Source of the DNA: Neurospora tetrasperma FGSC 2508
Lineage: Eukaryota > Ascomycota > Sordariomycetes > Sordariales > Sordariaceae
Assembly (NCBI RefSeq): GCF_000213175.1
Contig: NW_009799103.1
Location: forward strand, 337,295 to 401,294
Direction of reading: 5' to 3'
DNA: 64,000 nucleotides
This document shows positions 22,320 to 36,004 of the stretch, one piece after another. Position numbers and translations under genes: made by a program. The notes beneath the pieces are model-generated. The model made no database searches, had not been told where the DNA came from, and saw nothing but the letters and a program-made list of their open reading frames with translations. Within the stretch, counting starts at the first letter, position 1, and the number at the start of each line of letters is the position of its first letter.

Positions 22320-24168
22320 TATGCAAGGAAGTAAAGAGATCAATGATGGTCTGTCGATGGGGAGGTCATCAAGGAGAATCAGCGAGAGAATAATAAAGGA
22401 AAAACAGTTTGTTCAGTCCCGTGTACCAAAGGTTATGACCAGAGTGGACTAATGAAGTAGACCGAGTAGAGAACATGGGTAGTTGAGTAATCCTCTGGGT
22501 TGACGGGTCAAATGTGGTAGACCGAACGTGGTACAGTGTAACGTGTGCAACTAAGGATATCGTGAAGACGGGTAACCACTTGGTGTCCCTTTATAAAGGA
22601 ACCAGAACTGTATGACTTACCAGCTGCAACGACACCTACCGAGGATATCCCAACCTTTGGGGTGCTATCACGAGGTTCGGTTGGCCGTGATCCGGCATCT
22701 TGGGGTTCGTCTGAAGAGGCGAACCTTTCTTCCATGGCTTGAAACAGTCGGTATCCAGCGTAATACCTTGGCGGCTTCTCTTAGCGTTTGTCATCAAGCT
22801 GAACGGTCGGGGTAGATGCTAGCCTGCTCAAGGTGCCCGACAGGATGGGAGTTCAGGAATCTGCAAGCTGACTTGCAGAGCAGCCATGCGGCGGAGGAGC
22901 AGCCCGAGGGCAAGCTGGAGAAGCAGACATGGCAGATATATGCATTAGGCTGGTCATGCGGGTGTGACACTGAACCGCAACTGCCAACTCGATCCATTGC
23001 AGTCTCAAGACCACCTTCAATGCTAGGCTTGATTGGAGAGGTCGGATCATGGGAGCTAGCTCGGCGACCTTGGGTTGAGTTGGAATAAAGCTTGATCGGT
23101 GTGCTTTGAAAGTCTGATACCACATTTACTCTTTTTCTGGAAAGAGAAGGTAACACAGCGTGAAGACTACAACTCAAAATCTTGGGTCGTGCGAGACACT
23201 GTCCCGGGTTTGACGAATGACGAGTGACGGGGGAAGATGAGGAGCACAAAGTTACAGCTTCGAGCGGGGAATACTTATTGGGACTGCGTACTGCTACCAA
23301 GCATGCAGTTACCGTGTAGCCTCACACAAACTTGCAGTTCCAGGATAGGCACAGTCGTGCGGAATCTGTCAGGTTAAAGGTCTGGCAGTTGCGTTTGGCT
23401 GTAAGTACGTGGCTGTAGAAGCAAATGGCAGAGTTATAACCCTGCCTTGTCGGACTGTCCTGTCCTGGAATACGAGTTGTTTGAGATTATGTGGTAGTCG
23501 GAGAAGCTTACCGGCAGCAGGCAGGGATTGGGGACGGCTCGAGTCCAAGGTATATTCGCTGCCACTGTTACATCTTCTTCCTCCGTTGCAATACGTGCCT
23601 AATTGTTGATCTGAGCCAAACTGGCGGTAACCCGAACGGTGCTCCTCTCTTCTCACTCTTTGGGGTTCTCATTCTTGCTTCAGGTTCTGTTACTGAAGCA
23701 ACCTGAATCCTTTCAATTGGGGACCCCAACCTAGAACCCCACTCCTCCAAATCCCGTCCGATCTCATGGAGGTTACTATCGCTTCTTGGACCCATCAAAC
23801 GTCATATTAGTGAGTACCAGGAGCAGAGCAGGTATCTCGCCGGGACTTCCATGTCCGAAAAGGATATCTCTCCTGTCTACAAGCATGTACGCTTGGGTAG
23901 AAGAGTGAAGAGAACTCCACTTCCACGCTCGAATTGCTCCGCGCAAAAGTATGCCGCTATGACTTGCTCTCCGAACTCGATTCACATGTGTGGGTGCATC
24001 TTGACTGACTTGGGACAGACTGACTTTGGACAATTGCGATTGCTATCCGAAAAGAACAAAGAAGAGAAGAAGAGCAAAAGAAGGAAAAAGCCGAATACGA
24101 CGCTGAAATGCATGCCTTGTCCATGGTAAATACGTCAGTCGGCCTCCATCTTAACCCAGATTCCCTCT
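22320..24168. other. intergenic, about 1.85 kb
   Basis: Contains the presumed esterase promoter and the 3' flank of the MFS gene. Overlapping open frames on both strands show no domain, signal peptide or splice support. Confidence 0.5.
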
Positions 24169-25806
24169 TCAGAGTCGGAATAACCGGACTTCCTGTCCGT
24201 TACTTTCGCGAAGAAGCTTCCGATTCTTGTAGCCATACCAGACACGGAGTCCAACTGCTCCCGCCGAAACCATAAGAAGCATCCCCGCATTGGTCCAGTG
24301 ACCAGTGGGATATCCCCGAGCGGCCTCCTCCTTTGGGTATATCCACACCCCAGGGATTTGGCCAATGCCACCCCCGACACTCACATTGATTGCAATGGCT
24401 AGACCTACGGAAGCGGTACTGTAGACATTTGATGAAAGCCATCCCAGCATTGGTGGGACACAGGCAAAGGAACCCGCCGATGCAAGGATGAGACAACCGT
24501 ATCTGTGCTGGTAGGCATCTACTGGTAGCGTGACCATGGCTATAAACCCTACGGCACCGAGGAGCGAGAACACGGCGCTGTGAATACCGCGGGCATTGAA
24601 GTGGTCTGCTGACCACGAACCAACAATTTGTGTGACTGTAGGTAATTCCGTCAGTAAGGTGTTCATCACGGAGGTATGCGCAGACTAACCATAAGCTACC
24701 GCATAAGGTGGCACACTCATCAACTGAGCCCGGAGATCTTTGTATCCCAGACCCGCAGTGATGGATGGGGTGAACAACGACAGCGAGCTGAAGGGAACCG
24801 ATATTCCAAAGTAGATGAGGTAGTGGCCATAAAGCCGCCAGTCCGTAAGCGTAGTTTTGGCATCCTGCCACGTCATGCTGCGATGATGACTCTTGCTCCC
24901 TTCTATCTTGAGACGAGCTAGCGCAATTTCGCGTTCTCTTCCTTTGAGGTGTTCTTCTGGGTAATCCGGCAGGAAAAAGAGGACAAAAAGCGACGAGACG
25001 CAAGATGGGGCGCCTTCAATGATGAACAGCCAACGCCATGCAGATAGTCCGCTTGCGCCGTTCATGTGGCCAATGCCATAGGCGATTGCGCCCCCAAAAG
25101 CACCGGCGAGCGTGGCGCTGGCGAGAATGGTGGCGACCCTGACACTACGCTCGTCGGACTTGTACCAAAAAGTCAGGTAGTAGACCAGGCTATCCGCCCA
25201 GATGGTTAGCGGCTTGATGTGGTCAAAGGGGCCATCAGTAGTACCAACCCAGGGAAAAGACCGGCTTCGGAAGCACCAAGGATGAACCTCACAGCAGCCA
25301 AGGAGGAAAAGTTCTGAACACCACCCAGTCCCATAGTGATGGCACCCCATGAAAACATGAGGAACGCGATCCATCGCGAAGGCCGCAGCTTCTTGAGCAG
25401 AATGTTGGATGGCACCTCGAAAGTGGCGTATGCTACCAGGAAGACCATCAAGGCGATGTTGAACTGGTACTGGGTGGAATGGGTCTCGGTCTGCATATCA
25501 TTGTGTGTCGACGAGTTGAGAATGCGGGCGTTGCCGATGTTGGAACGGTCCAGATAGCAGAGGAAGTAGATGGCGGCGCAAAGGGGAAGAATGGTCAAGT
25601 CTTGTTTACGCAGCAATGCTTGTTCTTCAGCTTGAGAATACTCGAATTCCGGGGTCAACTGTTAAAAGTGCGGGTCAGCATGTTGGAGGTATGAGATTGA
25701 GACACGGTGCAATGGACCTGCTACTAACCTCGTTGTTCCTGCTGACTTCGACCTCATCCAACTGCTTCTCCTTGTCTGGGTCCATTTCTTCGATCGAGTG
25801 AGCCAT
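24169..25806 (-). CDS. MFS transporter, Dal5/anion:cation symporter family
   Basis: A 484-aa product from four exons: 25806-25729, 25658-25249, 25189-24690 and 24635-24169, with introns of 70, 59 and 54 nt. The second exon opens with the family hallmark around TM1 (AIYFLCYLDRSNIGNARI). Further family-like blocks are FEVPSNILLKKLRPSRWI, RFILGASEAGLFPGLVYYLTFWY across the second intron, and ATLAGAFGGAIAYGIGHM. WRWLFIIEGAPS and DYPEEHLKGREREIA mark the TM6 and central-loop region. About twelve hydrophobic segments are expected. Relatives import allantoate, nicotinate, biotin, pantothenate or similar carboxylates at the plasma membrane; substrate not decidable. All three introns use donors with T at position 3 (GTTAGT, GTTGGT, GTTAGT), which is unusual here. 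Confidence 0.9.
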
Positions 25807-27207
25807 GGTGACTTCAGCGGGCTGTTCTCTTGACAGTTATTTGCGGTTCAGGATCGTGCTAAGTTTGTCGTGATGCGAAGTGGAAGCTCGCTGGGCTTAC
25901 TCTCTGGTAATAAGGAGCCAGAAACCTGGGTACCTAGCTACCCTCGTGCCCTTCCTTGTGCTGTGCGCATTACACAGCGCCATGCCAGCTTTCCAAGGAC
26001 CCTTGGCCTAGCTCTAGCTTCTAGCACAAGACGATCTGATTGGATACTTCGACGAGATTTGTCTTGACTAAAGTGTGTCACCTTCAGGGTCCTCCAGTGT
26101 CTCGGGCCATGACCGTGAGTGGCGATCAGCAACCAGACAATACGATGTCGGGTTGGTACCTAGTCATTCTTCCATAGCACTTGGGAGGGTATCGTGAGCT
26201 GGAACAAACCAAAGGAGACCTTTGGAGCTCGGAGGCGGATAAAGGTAAGCGATAGATGGGTGCGGGGGAGAATGAACTGGAGGAGTCGAAGGAGAAGGAG
26301 GGGAAGAAGCAAACTTGCCTGGTTTGGTGAAAACCGTCAGGGTACCGGAGGGGTACAGTACTTTGTGGGGGGAGGGCGCTAAGGTACGTCAGTGCAGACT
26401 GCAAACACTGATCTCCAAGGTACCTTTTCTCTTATCACTAACATTATCATCCTCAAACTATTGATGTCCTTCAACAACGTTATTTCAAGGGGTGGACAAA
26501 GGTGTCAAAGAACGGTGAGAATCACAATCGTAATATGCTTCTTCGGTTTGTTCTGGCATCTCTCTGACAGCGAAACAGACAACGACAGAGTTCAGGTCAA
26601 TGGCTGCTTTGTTAAGGCATGAGTGTACAGTCTAGCTCGAACAGAACATGGCCATGGTGGGGAAGATCGACACTCTCTCAGCCCAGCATTGACAGGGAGA
26701 CGGAAAGTTGCAAACATCTGGTCTCCATGAACTCGGACGTCTTCTGTTCATTTCAATCGTCGATAAGTAGGAAATGACCTGGTGAATGGAATGTGTAGAA
26801 TTTGCAGGTCATGCAGAGTTGACATGCACCTTCCTTTTACGTGTCGTGCTTCTTCCTCCAACAGGAAGGAAGACATCCCACCACTGCAGTTACAAGCAGG
26901 TTGGCTTTCCAGCTTCCTTCCCCAATTGATCACCAACTGGAATTCCAACTGCGACTTTAATCTGGTCGACAAATCTGACTCGTCCAATTCACGAGGGCAA
27001 TCTGGATGCGCATTCGGCAGTTGTCACACTGGTTCCCCAACATCAGCGGTCCGAATCGGGTATCTTCGTTGTTGCAACATCGAGTCCGTTCATGCCCCGC
27101 CGGTCACTCCAATGAGCCAGCGAACCGCGACTGCTACAAATGGTCAAGGTGATCAATGATGGTACATCCAATTTAATCATGGTATCCACACATGGACAGT
27201 CTACACA
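25807..27207. other. intergenic, about 1.4 kb
   Basis: Upstream region of the MFS gene and 3' flank of the mannosidase gene. No coding or RNA feature recognised. Confidence 0.5.
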
Positions 27208-29177
<1,970 letters not shown>

Positions 29178-30158
29178 GGTGAAGGTTCTGGTGGTTGTCG
29201 TTTAGCAAGGCCTAACGCCGCAGAATCGTGAAGACAGCATGTAGACTTTGACGTTTCTGTCGTCGCGATGACACTTTGATTCCCTTTTTAGCCTCACAGT
29301 CATCAAAGGCTCCAAACGAGTGCAAAAGATGATGCAAAAGTCCAAACCAAAATGAGAAAGGGTGAGTAACTGATCAGAACAGTCTTTGTCATTAATTCAT
29401 CCTTTAAACGGCCGCCACAAAAACCCCTGACCACCACCCGCCCATTTGCAGTTTTTGTCATTTAGTTCTTAGTGGACATGGTGCCGCTGCCGCCACACAA
29501 CTGTTTCGGTTGTTGTCCATTGACCACTCAGTTGTTATGAAGAGCCCCTGAGACAAGGTTGAAGCGCACAGTACCACGCTTAGCTATGTCCTTATTGCGA
29601 GATGTCTGACATTGTGCCAAGGCGGGTAAAACGATATGTCAAAATGCAACGGTGGAAGATTGGCGAGGATTGGGGGTGGTTGAAGTTGTATGGTATAGGG
29701 CTGGCATAAACTTGGCTTGGTTGAGCAAATATAGAATGACGATGATGGAGAAGGGGAAGGGGGAGATGAGGATTTACTGTAGATCTGTCGCGGACCGTGG
29801 ATCAGGGGACGGTTTGAGTGAACACCACTGCAACGTCAACATGTCTTTTAGCAGTGGTCTCATCGAGCCTTTTGGCGTCTTCATGCAGAAAGCAAGTTTG
29901 TGTTAATTGATCCAAGAGAACTGTCAATCATTAGGAGGGTTGGGGACTGTTATAATACCTTGTGTACCTCGGTATATCGACCCCTCGCCGGGATCCAAAG
30001 GCATGCATTCAAACATCCACTTTGATAAACCATCACAACAGCGCTTTATTTTTCCCTCCTCAGCCCTTTAAGCACCTCCCCAGTAACCATACTTTTGAAC
30101 ACGGACCATCGTTTTTCTTCATCTGACCAGAGACCTACACAGTGAAGCCATACTAAGA
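29178..30158. other. mannosidase upstream region
   Basis: About 980 bp with no gene recognised; includes the presumed mannosidase promoter and the 3' flank of the small secreted protein gene. Confidence 0.5.
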
Positions 30159-30974
30159 TCAGAGGTCCCCATCAAAACATGAGACAACCCCCGGCTTATC
30201 CTGTCCATACTCCATCCCTTGCCCATCCAAATACCTCAACACCCCACACTCAGCCAGCAACTCAATCCTCGCGCAATTACCCGGCAAGCTAACCGTCCCA
30301 TCCCCGTTCGACTTGACAAACCTAACCGGGTACTGCGGCCTCGTATAAACCGGATCTGTCTCGTTACACACGATGAACGTGCCGCGCTGATACAGTTCCG
30401 GTGCCTCGCTATCCGTGATGGGCGACCCGGGAGCAGTGGGTTGGTCAGCTTGGGGTGAATCAGCGCCAGCGGAAGAGATAAAAAGGCGCGGGTGGCCGGA
30501 TGGCGAGGAGATGGATATGGAAGGGGTGGAAAGCCCAAAGAAGATGCCGAGGTAGAGGACGGAGGGAAAGTCGGAGTCGTAGATGCCGCCCAGACGAATC
30601 GAAAGGGGGAAGGGGTTGGAACTGTCGAGGGAGATGCCGCCGGTGGAGTTTTGGTAGTAGATTTGGTGGGGACCGGAGCTGGATCTTTCGGCGATGGTGT
30701 GTGCAGAGGAACCGGATGCAGTGGTGTTGGGCTTGGCGAGGACGGCAGTGCTTTGGCCGGCGCCGACGTGCACGCCGCGTAGGGACCAGTGGTTGATGTC
30801 GTCTAGGAAGAGGTTGCGGGCCATGTCGGGATCAGTGAGGTTGGCGACGAGGGCGAAGCCGAGGGCTGTTGAGGTTGGAGGTTGTGGAGAGGTGGGGGAG
30901 GAGTCGTCAAGGTGAAGAGGAGTGGCATTGGCCAAGGTGAGAGCCGCGAAGGCGAGGAGGGCTTTGGTGAACAT
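30159..30974 (-). CDS. small secreted protein of unknown function
   Basis: A 271-aa intronless frame. The ATG at 30974 is chosen because it places a good signal peptide first (FTKALLAFAALTLANATP); longer in-frame extensions upstream would bury it. The mature part starts Pro/Ser/Thr-rich, then has FALVANLTDPDMARNLFLDD and a HVGAGQSTAVL block. This recalls the uncharacterised secreted families common in Sordariales; I do not assign a domain. Four cysteines in the last 65 residues (VCNETD, GNCARIE, AECGVL, SCFDGD) could form two disulfides. N-glycosylation sites are present. It has no visible catalytic motif. A wall-associated or effector-like role is possible but not shown. Confidence 0.72.
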   Translation of the reverse strand: MFTKALLAFAALTLANATPLHLDDSSPTSPQPPTSTALGFALVANLTDPDMARNLFLDDINHWSLRGVHVGAGQSTAVLAKPNTTASGSSAHTIAERSSSGPHQIYYQNSTGGISLDSSNPFPLSIRLGGIYDSDFPSVLYLGIFFGLSTPSISISSPSGHPRLFISSAGADSPQADQPTAPGSPITDSEAPELYQRGTFIVCNETDPVYTRPQYPVRFVKSNGDGTVSLPGNCARIELLAECGVLRYLDGQGMEYGQDKPGVVSCFDGDL

Positions 30975-32012
30975 GGTGGCTGGTATATCTGTTTTTGGGG
31001 TGGTGTTGCCGAAGGCAGTGTGAAGGGTGAGTGTAGACAATGGATGTCCAGCCGAGTTGATGGACTTGGCAAACACGGGCGAAGACGAGATGTGAGAAGA
31101 GGGCTATATCTTACTATATAGCAGGTTCACTTGAGCCTACCTCGATATCTATTTTTGCCAGTGCGACAGTCATTGTGTCGGGAAGATTACATGATGGTAA
31201 TCCGGTCAGTGAGTGTGATGGTCAAACTCTCTTCACTCGAGGAAAGAATAACCGCCCGACGGCAAGTCTCCCGTCGGATGGAGGGTTTCAAGTCGAGCCG
31301 CGAAGCTTTTCGAGGGCGGGACCGATGAGTATAAAAGTCCCCTACTTGGAAGCTGATGACACCCGGGAAAAATGCGGTCAATACGTGGTTCCCGCTTGGA
31401 GAAATGTTGATTGGTGAAAAAGGCGCAACCGCGTAACGTTGTTGCCGTGGTGTTTTGGTCACTGAGTGATGGAAACCCAGGCATGACAAGACAAGTGGTC
31501 GCCGGAGAGTCGGGAGTGAAAGTACCTCGGTCATTGCCGTCGGAAACATTCCATGTCCCTTCGGTCGCTTCTTTGCGGTAGAGTTGTGGTAGGTACCTTG
31601 GTGGCCACATTTTTGGACATTTTGTCTCAAGCACTTTTTCCGTCTCGAAGTTTTGGAAGAGGAGATGGAAGGAGAGGAGGATGAGACGAGAAAATGAATG
31701 GGCTGAAAGAATAGATGCCGGGGTGTCGGCAGCCGGTAGAGCAACCATTCATACACTAACAGCTTACCACCCTAAAATCCGGTAAAGCTGATAGTGACTT
31801 GGTGGAGAGACCCAATGTGGGGTCCGGATCCACTGATTGGACCAGCATTGCCTGCCGAAAACAAATCGTTTGTCAATTTGCGCGTCTGAAGTTCGTCGAC
31901 GGGCAGCTCACTTTCTGTTTGTCAACATCACCACTCATTCGCCATTTTCACAGGAGCCACGGTGACCTTGTTGAACAACATGAAGCGACATCAATGACAC
32001 ATAGTAGTCGCC
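30975..32012. other. divergent intergenic region
   Basis: About 1 kb shared by the secreted-protein gene (-) and the large gene at 32013 (+), so it should hold two promoters. No further feature recognised. Confidence 0.5.
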
Positions 32013-35000
32013 ATGGAACCTTGTACCACCGACCGCCAACCGGACGCCTCAACAATGGACCCGGTGTCAAGTCCAACGGCTGCAGATCCCGCCGCCGAGA
32101 CTCACCCGCAAGCCGACGACGACGACAAGGACGTCGACTCTCTCTTTGATGGCAAAACACCCGCATTCGAGTCTCAAACTCAAAGTCCCGCCCATGCCCC
32201 GCCTGAAGATCAAGACAGCCATGAATCTCATTCTGAACCTCCATCCCAAGCTGATGGCCGACCTGAGACTCAACCTCAAGAAAGTCAACAACAACAGCAA
32301 CAACAAACTCAACCAGCCCGTCCCAATCCTTCATCGGATGGAAATCGACCCTTGACCGGAAACTCCTCAACCTCATCAGACAGCCATCCAAACACCAACA
32401 CCACCGCTAACAATGGCCCCCCACCCGGGCCTCATACCGATCTTCATCCTCGGCCAGCACCAAGCTCTCATCCCAATGGCAACTATGGACATTTTGGCCC
32501 GCCGCCCCCCGACCCAGGACCAAAGCCCATGCCTCCAGCACCCGCTGTTCATGGACCCTTCACATATGATAAAGACGGCTTCAAGGCCCTGGGCTTCAAG
32601 CGGGAGACGCCCTACAACCTCCACATGATCATGCGTGATCCCAATGCCGTTCCGCCCATCGAACCCGTCGCCAAAGCCTGGTTTCACGCCCAACTGATAC
32701 ACTACGGCATCCCTGTTCACCAATCTGCCCCCGGCGCCGAGCCTCTTCCTGGCGACTTGTTTTACGCTCTACAGACCGCCCTATTCAGAGAAACCATCAA
32801 AGAAGGCAAGCTCCCGCCTGCTGACATTCTGACCATCGAGGACAACCTCACAAGACAGTTCAACGACATCAACAGACAGTACAAAGAAGCATTCACGTAT
32901 TGGGAACAGCAAACCTTTGCGCGATGCGCCACCCCCACTGACGAGATCAACTGCAGCGTTGACCTCTTCATGGCCAAGTATTTCCTCGACAACAGAGGCC
33001 AACCTGATCGATGGAAAACACGGTACCCCATCATACTGCATAAACTAAACGACTACGACGGCACCCGCCAGGTGGTCAAAGCCGTTCCCAGGTTGCGGTC
33101 CCATATGATGCCTCTCTGGTCCGTCATCTGCTGGGAGTGGTACGGCATCGAGAGGGCCATCGAGGAGGCCTTTGCCAGCATTGCAGCCTCTCATCCGTCC
33201 ATAACCATCCATGTGCCTACCATGGAGGCCCACTTTCACATCGACTACTTTTTATCCAAATATTTTCTTACCGGCTTACACGGACGCCCCATGCCCTTTT
33301 TGACGCAGGAGCCCATCGTCATCGAGGGATGGTTTGGAGGTCCCGATATCCGAAATATCCTGACACATGCCGTCCTTCGCGTCCCCGACCTCCGTGTCTG
33401 GGCCTTCATCGGCAACGGCATCGACAAGACGGTTATCGGCTGGGGTGATAGGCCGTTTGAGGTAATAGAACAGCTGAGAGAGACGTCCATGCGCCAACAA
33501 GTCGCAAATACGGCGCCACAGCGGGTGGAGATTCAAGGTAACCCTACCTGGGAATTGGCACTTCAACCTCACTTCCGCTTGTGTCAAATAAAAGCCGATC
33601 TGTTACGGACAAACCCCCAGCAAGTATATGAGCCCTTTGAGATCGAAGAGCTGGTCGGCTCGTGGCTAATCCAGTGTCCTGCCCTGGAAGACGGCGGATG
33701 GGGAGGACGTCCCGGCGAAATGACCATCGACATTCTCAACTGGCCTGTTGACAGCTACGGCCTGGTAGCGTCCATCAACCTCAAAGTTGCCCTAGGCACC
33801 ATGATCCTCGCCAAATCGGAACAATTGCTAGAGGAACTGTCAGCCTACCTACTCCATGACCCTGAGGTTCTGCCACATATACCCCATCAGAAGCGAAGAC
33901 GAGGCGATGACTTCTACGTCGAGTATCCGCGACGGAGATCCCCCTATGACCCCATGCCTCCCGTGCGCATCTTCTTCGACTGGATCGGCCGGCGAGCTGG
34001 CGAGCTTGACGTGGAACTCGACATGGATCCCGCAAACAGGAACAGGGGTTGGCTGGATATCGACATGAACAACAAAGCCTTTGGCAAGGGATGGCTAAAA
34101 TACGCAAAGTTCTTTGGGAGGGACAACCCAGTTGCGTTCTCCATGTATAAAGTGATGGATCAACCGAGAAAGATGCCAGAGCAGTGGAGCAATTTCCGGC
34201 CCAAACATATGGAAGCACAGCTGCAGAGACGGGTGGAAGAACAGCTGCAGAGGCCGATCGCGAGGCCGATCGCGCAGCTGAAGGAGATCATGATCACCTC
34301 AAAGATACCGCCGCCGGCGTCGGACCACACGCTTCCACCACTACCACCGCCACGAGCAGCGCCGCCGCCACGAGCAGCACCGCCACCACGATTAGCACCG
34401 CCACCACCACCGCGCCCACCGTCTCCGCCGAAGGATCTCCCTGGGTTTCAAAGAATACGACCAAGAGATTCCGAGGGGATACAGGTAGGAATGCATACAA
34501 TTCCGCCCAAGAAACGACGTGGACCGAAAAAGGGTTACAATAGAGCGCCGCCTGGCAGTGTGGTTGAGAAGCAAGGGGATGGGGTGTCGCGCGAGGGAGG
34601 CGATGGTACGTCCGCCTCGACACCGATGGAGGGTGAGGGACATGTAGAGGGATATGGGTCAGAAGAGGAGGATCAGGAACAGGAGGAACAGCAGGACGGC
34701 GAGCAGCGAGATGATGCATCACCAGATAATGCAAATGAGCAAGCCGAGGAAGAACAAAGACAGACACAGAACCAGGAGCAAGAAGAGGGAACACAAGGGC
34801 AAAGGGAGGGAGCAGATAAAAAGGCGCAAGAGGAAGAAGATGACCTTGAGACATACGAAACGCCAGAAGAAGAGGCGCCATCGGCACCAGACGCACAGGA
34901 ACAGCAAAACGACGGCAACGGACGTCAAGAACATCAGGAGGGGCAAGAACGAGTAGAGCACAATCAAGAGGAGGAGGAGCAAGAGGAGGAGGAGGAGGAG

Positions 35001-35033
35001 GACAAGGAGGAGCAGGAACAAGGTACGGCATGA
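32013..35033 (+). CDS. large uncharacterised protein with an internal repeat and low-complexity ends
   Basis: A single intronless frame of 1006 codons starting at CCATGG, ending TGA. Residues 1-185 are Pro/Gln/Ser/Asp-rich and look disordered. Residues ~185-720 form a folded-looking core rich in Trp, Tyr and Phe. Within the core two segments resemble each other: SVDLFMAKYFLDNRGQP (~315) and HIDYFLSKYFLTGLHGRP (~409). Each is followed by T..(Y/E)PI(I/V)(L/I) and then a Trp-containing helix, suggesting a ~94-residue repeat. A Pro/Ala/Arg-rich linker (PPRAAPPP repeats) and basic stretches such as PPKKRRGPKKG follow, a possible nuclear signal. The last ~170 residues are mostly Glu and Gln. I do not recognise any known domain. 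Its size without introns is unusual among its neighbours. Function unknown; a chromatin or nuclear role is only a guess from composition. Confidence 0.85.
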   Translation: MEPCTTDRQPDASTMDPVSSPTAADPAAETHPQADDDDKDVDSLFDGKTPAFESQTQSPAHAPPEDQDSHESHSEPPSQADGRPETQPQESQQQQQQQTQPARPNPSSDGNRPLTGNSSTSSDSHPNTNTTANNGPPPGPHTDLHPRPAPSSHPNGNYGHFGPPPPDPGPKPMPPAPAVHGPFTYDKDGFKALGFKRETPYNLHMIMRDPNAVPPIEPVAKAWFHAQLIHYGIPVHQSAPGAEPLPGDLFYALQTALFRETIKEGKLPPADILTIEDNLTRQFNDINRQYKEAFTYWEQQTFARCATPTDEINCSVDLFMAKYFLDNRGQPDRWKTRYPIILHKLNDYDGTRQVVKAVPRLRSHMMPLWSVICWEWYGIERAIEEAFASIAASHPSITIHVPTMEAHFHIDYFLSKYFLTGLHGRPMPFLTQEPIVIEGWFGGPDIRNILTHAVLRVPDLRVWAFIGNGIDKTVIGWGDRPFEVIEQLRETSMRQQVANTAPQRVEIQGNPTWELALQPHFRLCQIKADLLRTNPQQVYEPFEIEELVGSWLIQCPALEDGGWGGRPGEMTIDILNWPVDSYGLVASINLKVALGTMILAKSEQLLEELSAYLLHDPEVLPHIPHQKRRRGDDFYVEYPRRRSPYDPMPPVRIFFDWIGRRAGELDVELDMDPANRNRGWLDIDMNNKAFGKGWLKYAKFFGRDNPVAFSMYKVMDQPRKMPEQWSNFRPKHMEAQLQRRVEEQLQRPIARPIAQLKEIMITSKIPPPASDHTLPPLPPPRAAPPPRAAPPPRLAPPPPPRPPSPPKDLPGFQRIRPRDSEGIQVGMHTIPPKKRRGPKKGYNRAPPGSVVEKQGDGVSREGGDGTSASTPMEGEGHVEGYGSEEEDQEQEEQQDGEQRDDASPDNANEQAEEEQRQTQNQEQEEGTQGQREGADKKAQEEEDDLETYETPEEEAPSAPDAQEQQNDGNGRQEHQEGQERVEHNQEEEEQEEEEEEDKEEQEQGTA

Positions 35034-36004
35034 ATGACTAGGAGTCAGCCAACATAAAATGATGAACAGTTTCTCGAGAGAATGTGAATTATCTCCATCT
35101 CTTTTGAACGACCAAAAGAACCATGGCTCGTAAATGCCAGTTTTCAGATGTCTTTACCCTCCCGTTACTTTCCGGACTTTCCCCAGACGATGCAAACCAG
35201 ATATCTTCCATCCGAAAAGTGGACCAATCCGCCTTCACTGAGCCTACCTATCGTCAGTTCAGCACCAGTTCAAACGATCGGAGCAGGCCGGGCCGATTCC
35301 TTCAACTATGCCCATGTGCCACCGGCAATCAGATATCTAGTTACCTCATCATTCCTGTTTTGGGCTTTGGAAAGTGGCACGGCGGCATCAGGCTGCCAAA
35401 GCCGAACTCTATTTTATGCAACTTATGCAAGCCACCTGCAATGTGGTCTAGTCTAGACAAATCGCGTTGCTCGCGGATTGGCTCCGAGGTAGCCCCCTAG
35501 TGCGGCGATATGGCACAGTAGGTACAGGCTGGATGCCGATGGGAAAAAATATCAAAAGCGGATCGCTCGCACAATACCAGAAACTGCTATCTTTCTGGAT
35601 TTGAAATACGTCATTGGTGTGCTAATGAGCAGCGAGCAAACAATCGGATTTTTATGGATGGGTGTAAGGCTGAACGGGCGCCATCTAGTACCTCTTTGGG
35701 TCACCTGCACATGCAGCTGAATATCGGTCCTGGTTATTTGATTTGATAGATGCGGGCTGTGCCGAAGCCCCTCGGGTTCTCACTTCTCGGACTCAACTTC
35801 CCTTGTTTTGAAGCACTCGCACTTGAGTCCTGTGATAGTAGGTAGGTAGGTAGGTATTTAGCTGGAACCCCCAGCACGCTGCACGGTTGAAGGAGCAGAT
35901 GTTTGTTTGAGTACTCACAGCTCTCAAGATTTGTTGCATTCCCTACCGTATCCATACTTTACCTACCTGTCACCTCAAAGCACCTACCAAAAGAAGTCTC
36001 AATC
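35034..36004. other. intergenic, about 970 bp
   Basis: No supportable gene. An open frame at 35123-35500 lacks domain or splice evidence. A GGTA microsatellite lies near the right end. Confidence 0.5.
35838..35856. repeat. (GTAG)n / TACC microsatellite
   Basis: Four to five GGTA units upstream of the gene at 36005. Confidence 0.85.

Noticed and set aside
22794-23300. 168-codon minus frame
   Set aside because: Overlaps other equally long frames; no recognisable features.
35123-35500. 125-codon + strand frame after the large 1006-residue gene
   Set aside because: Ser/Pro-rich with no domain; probably 3' flanking DNA.
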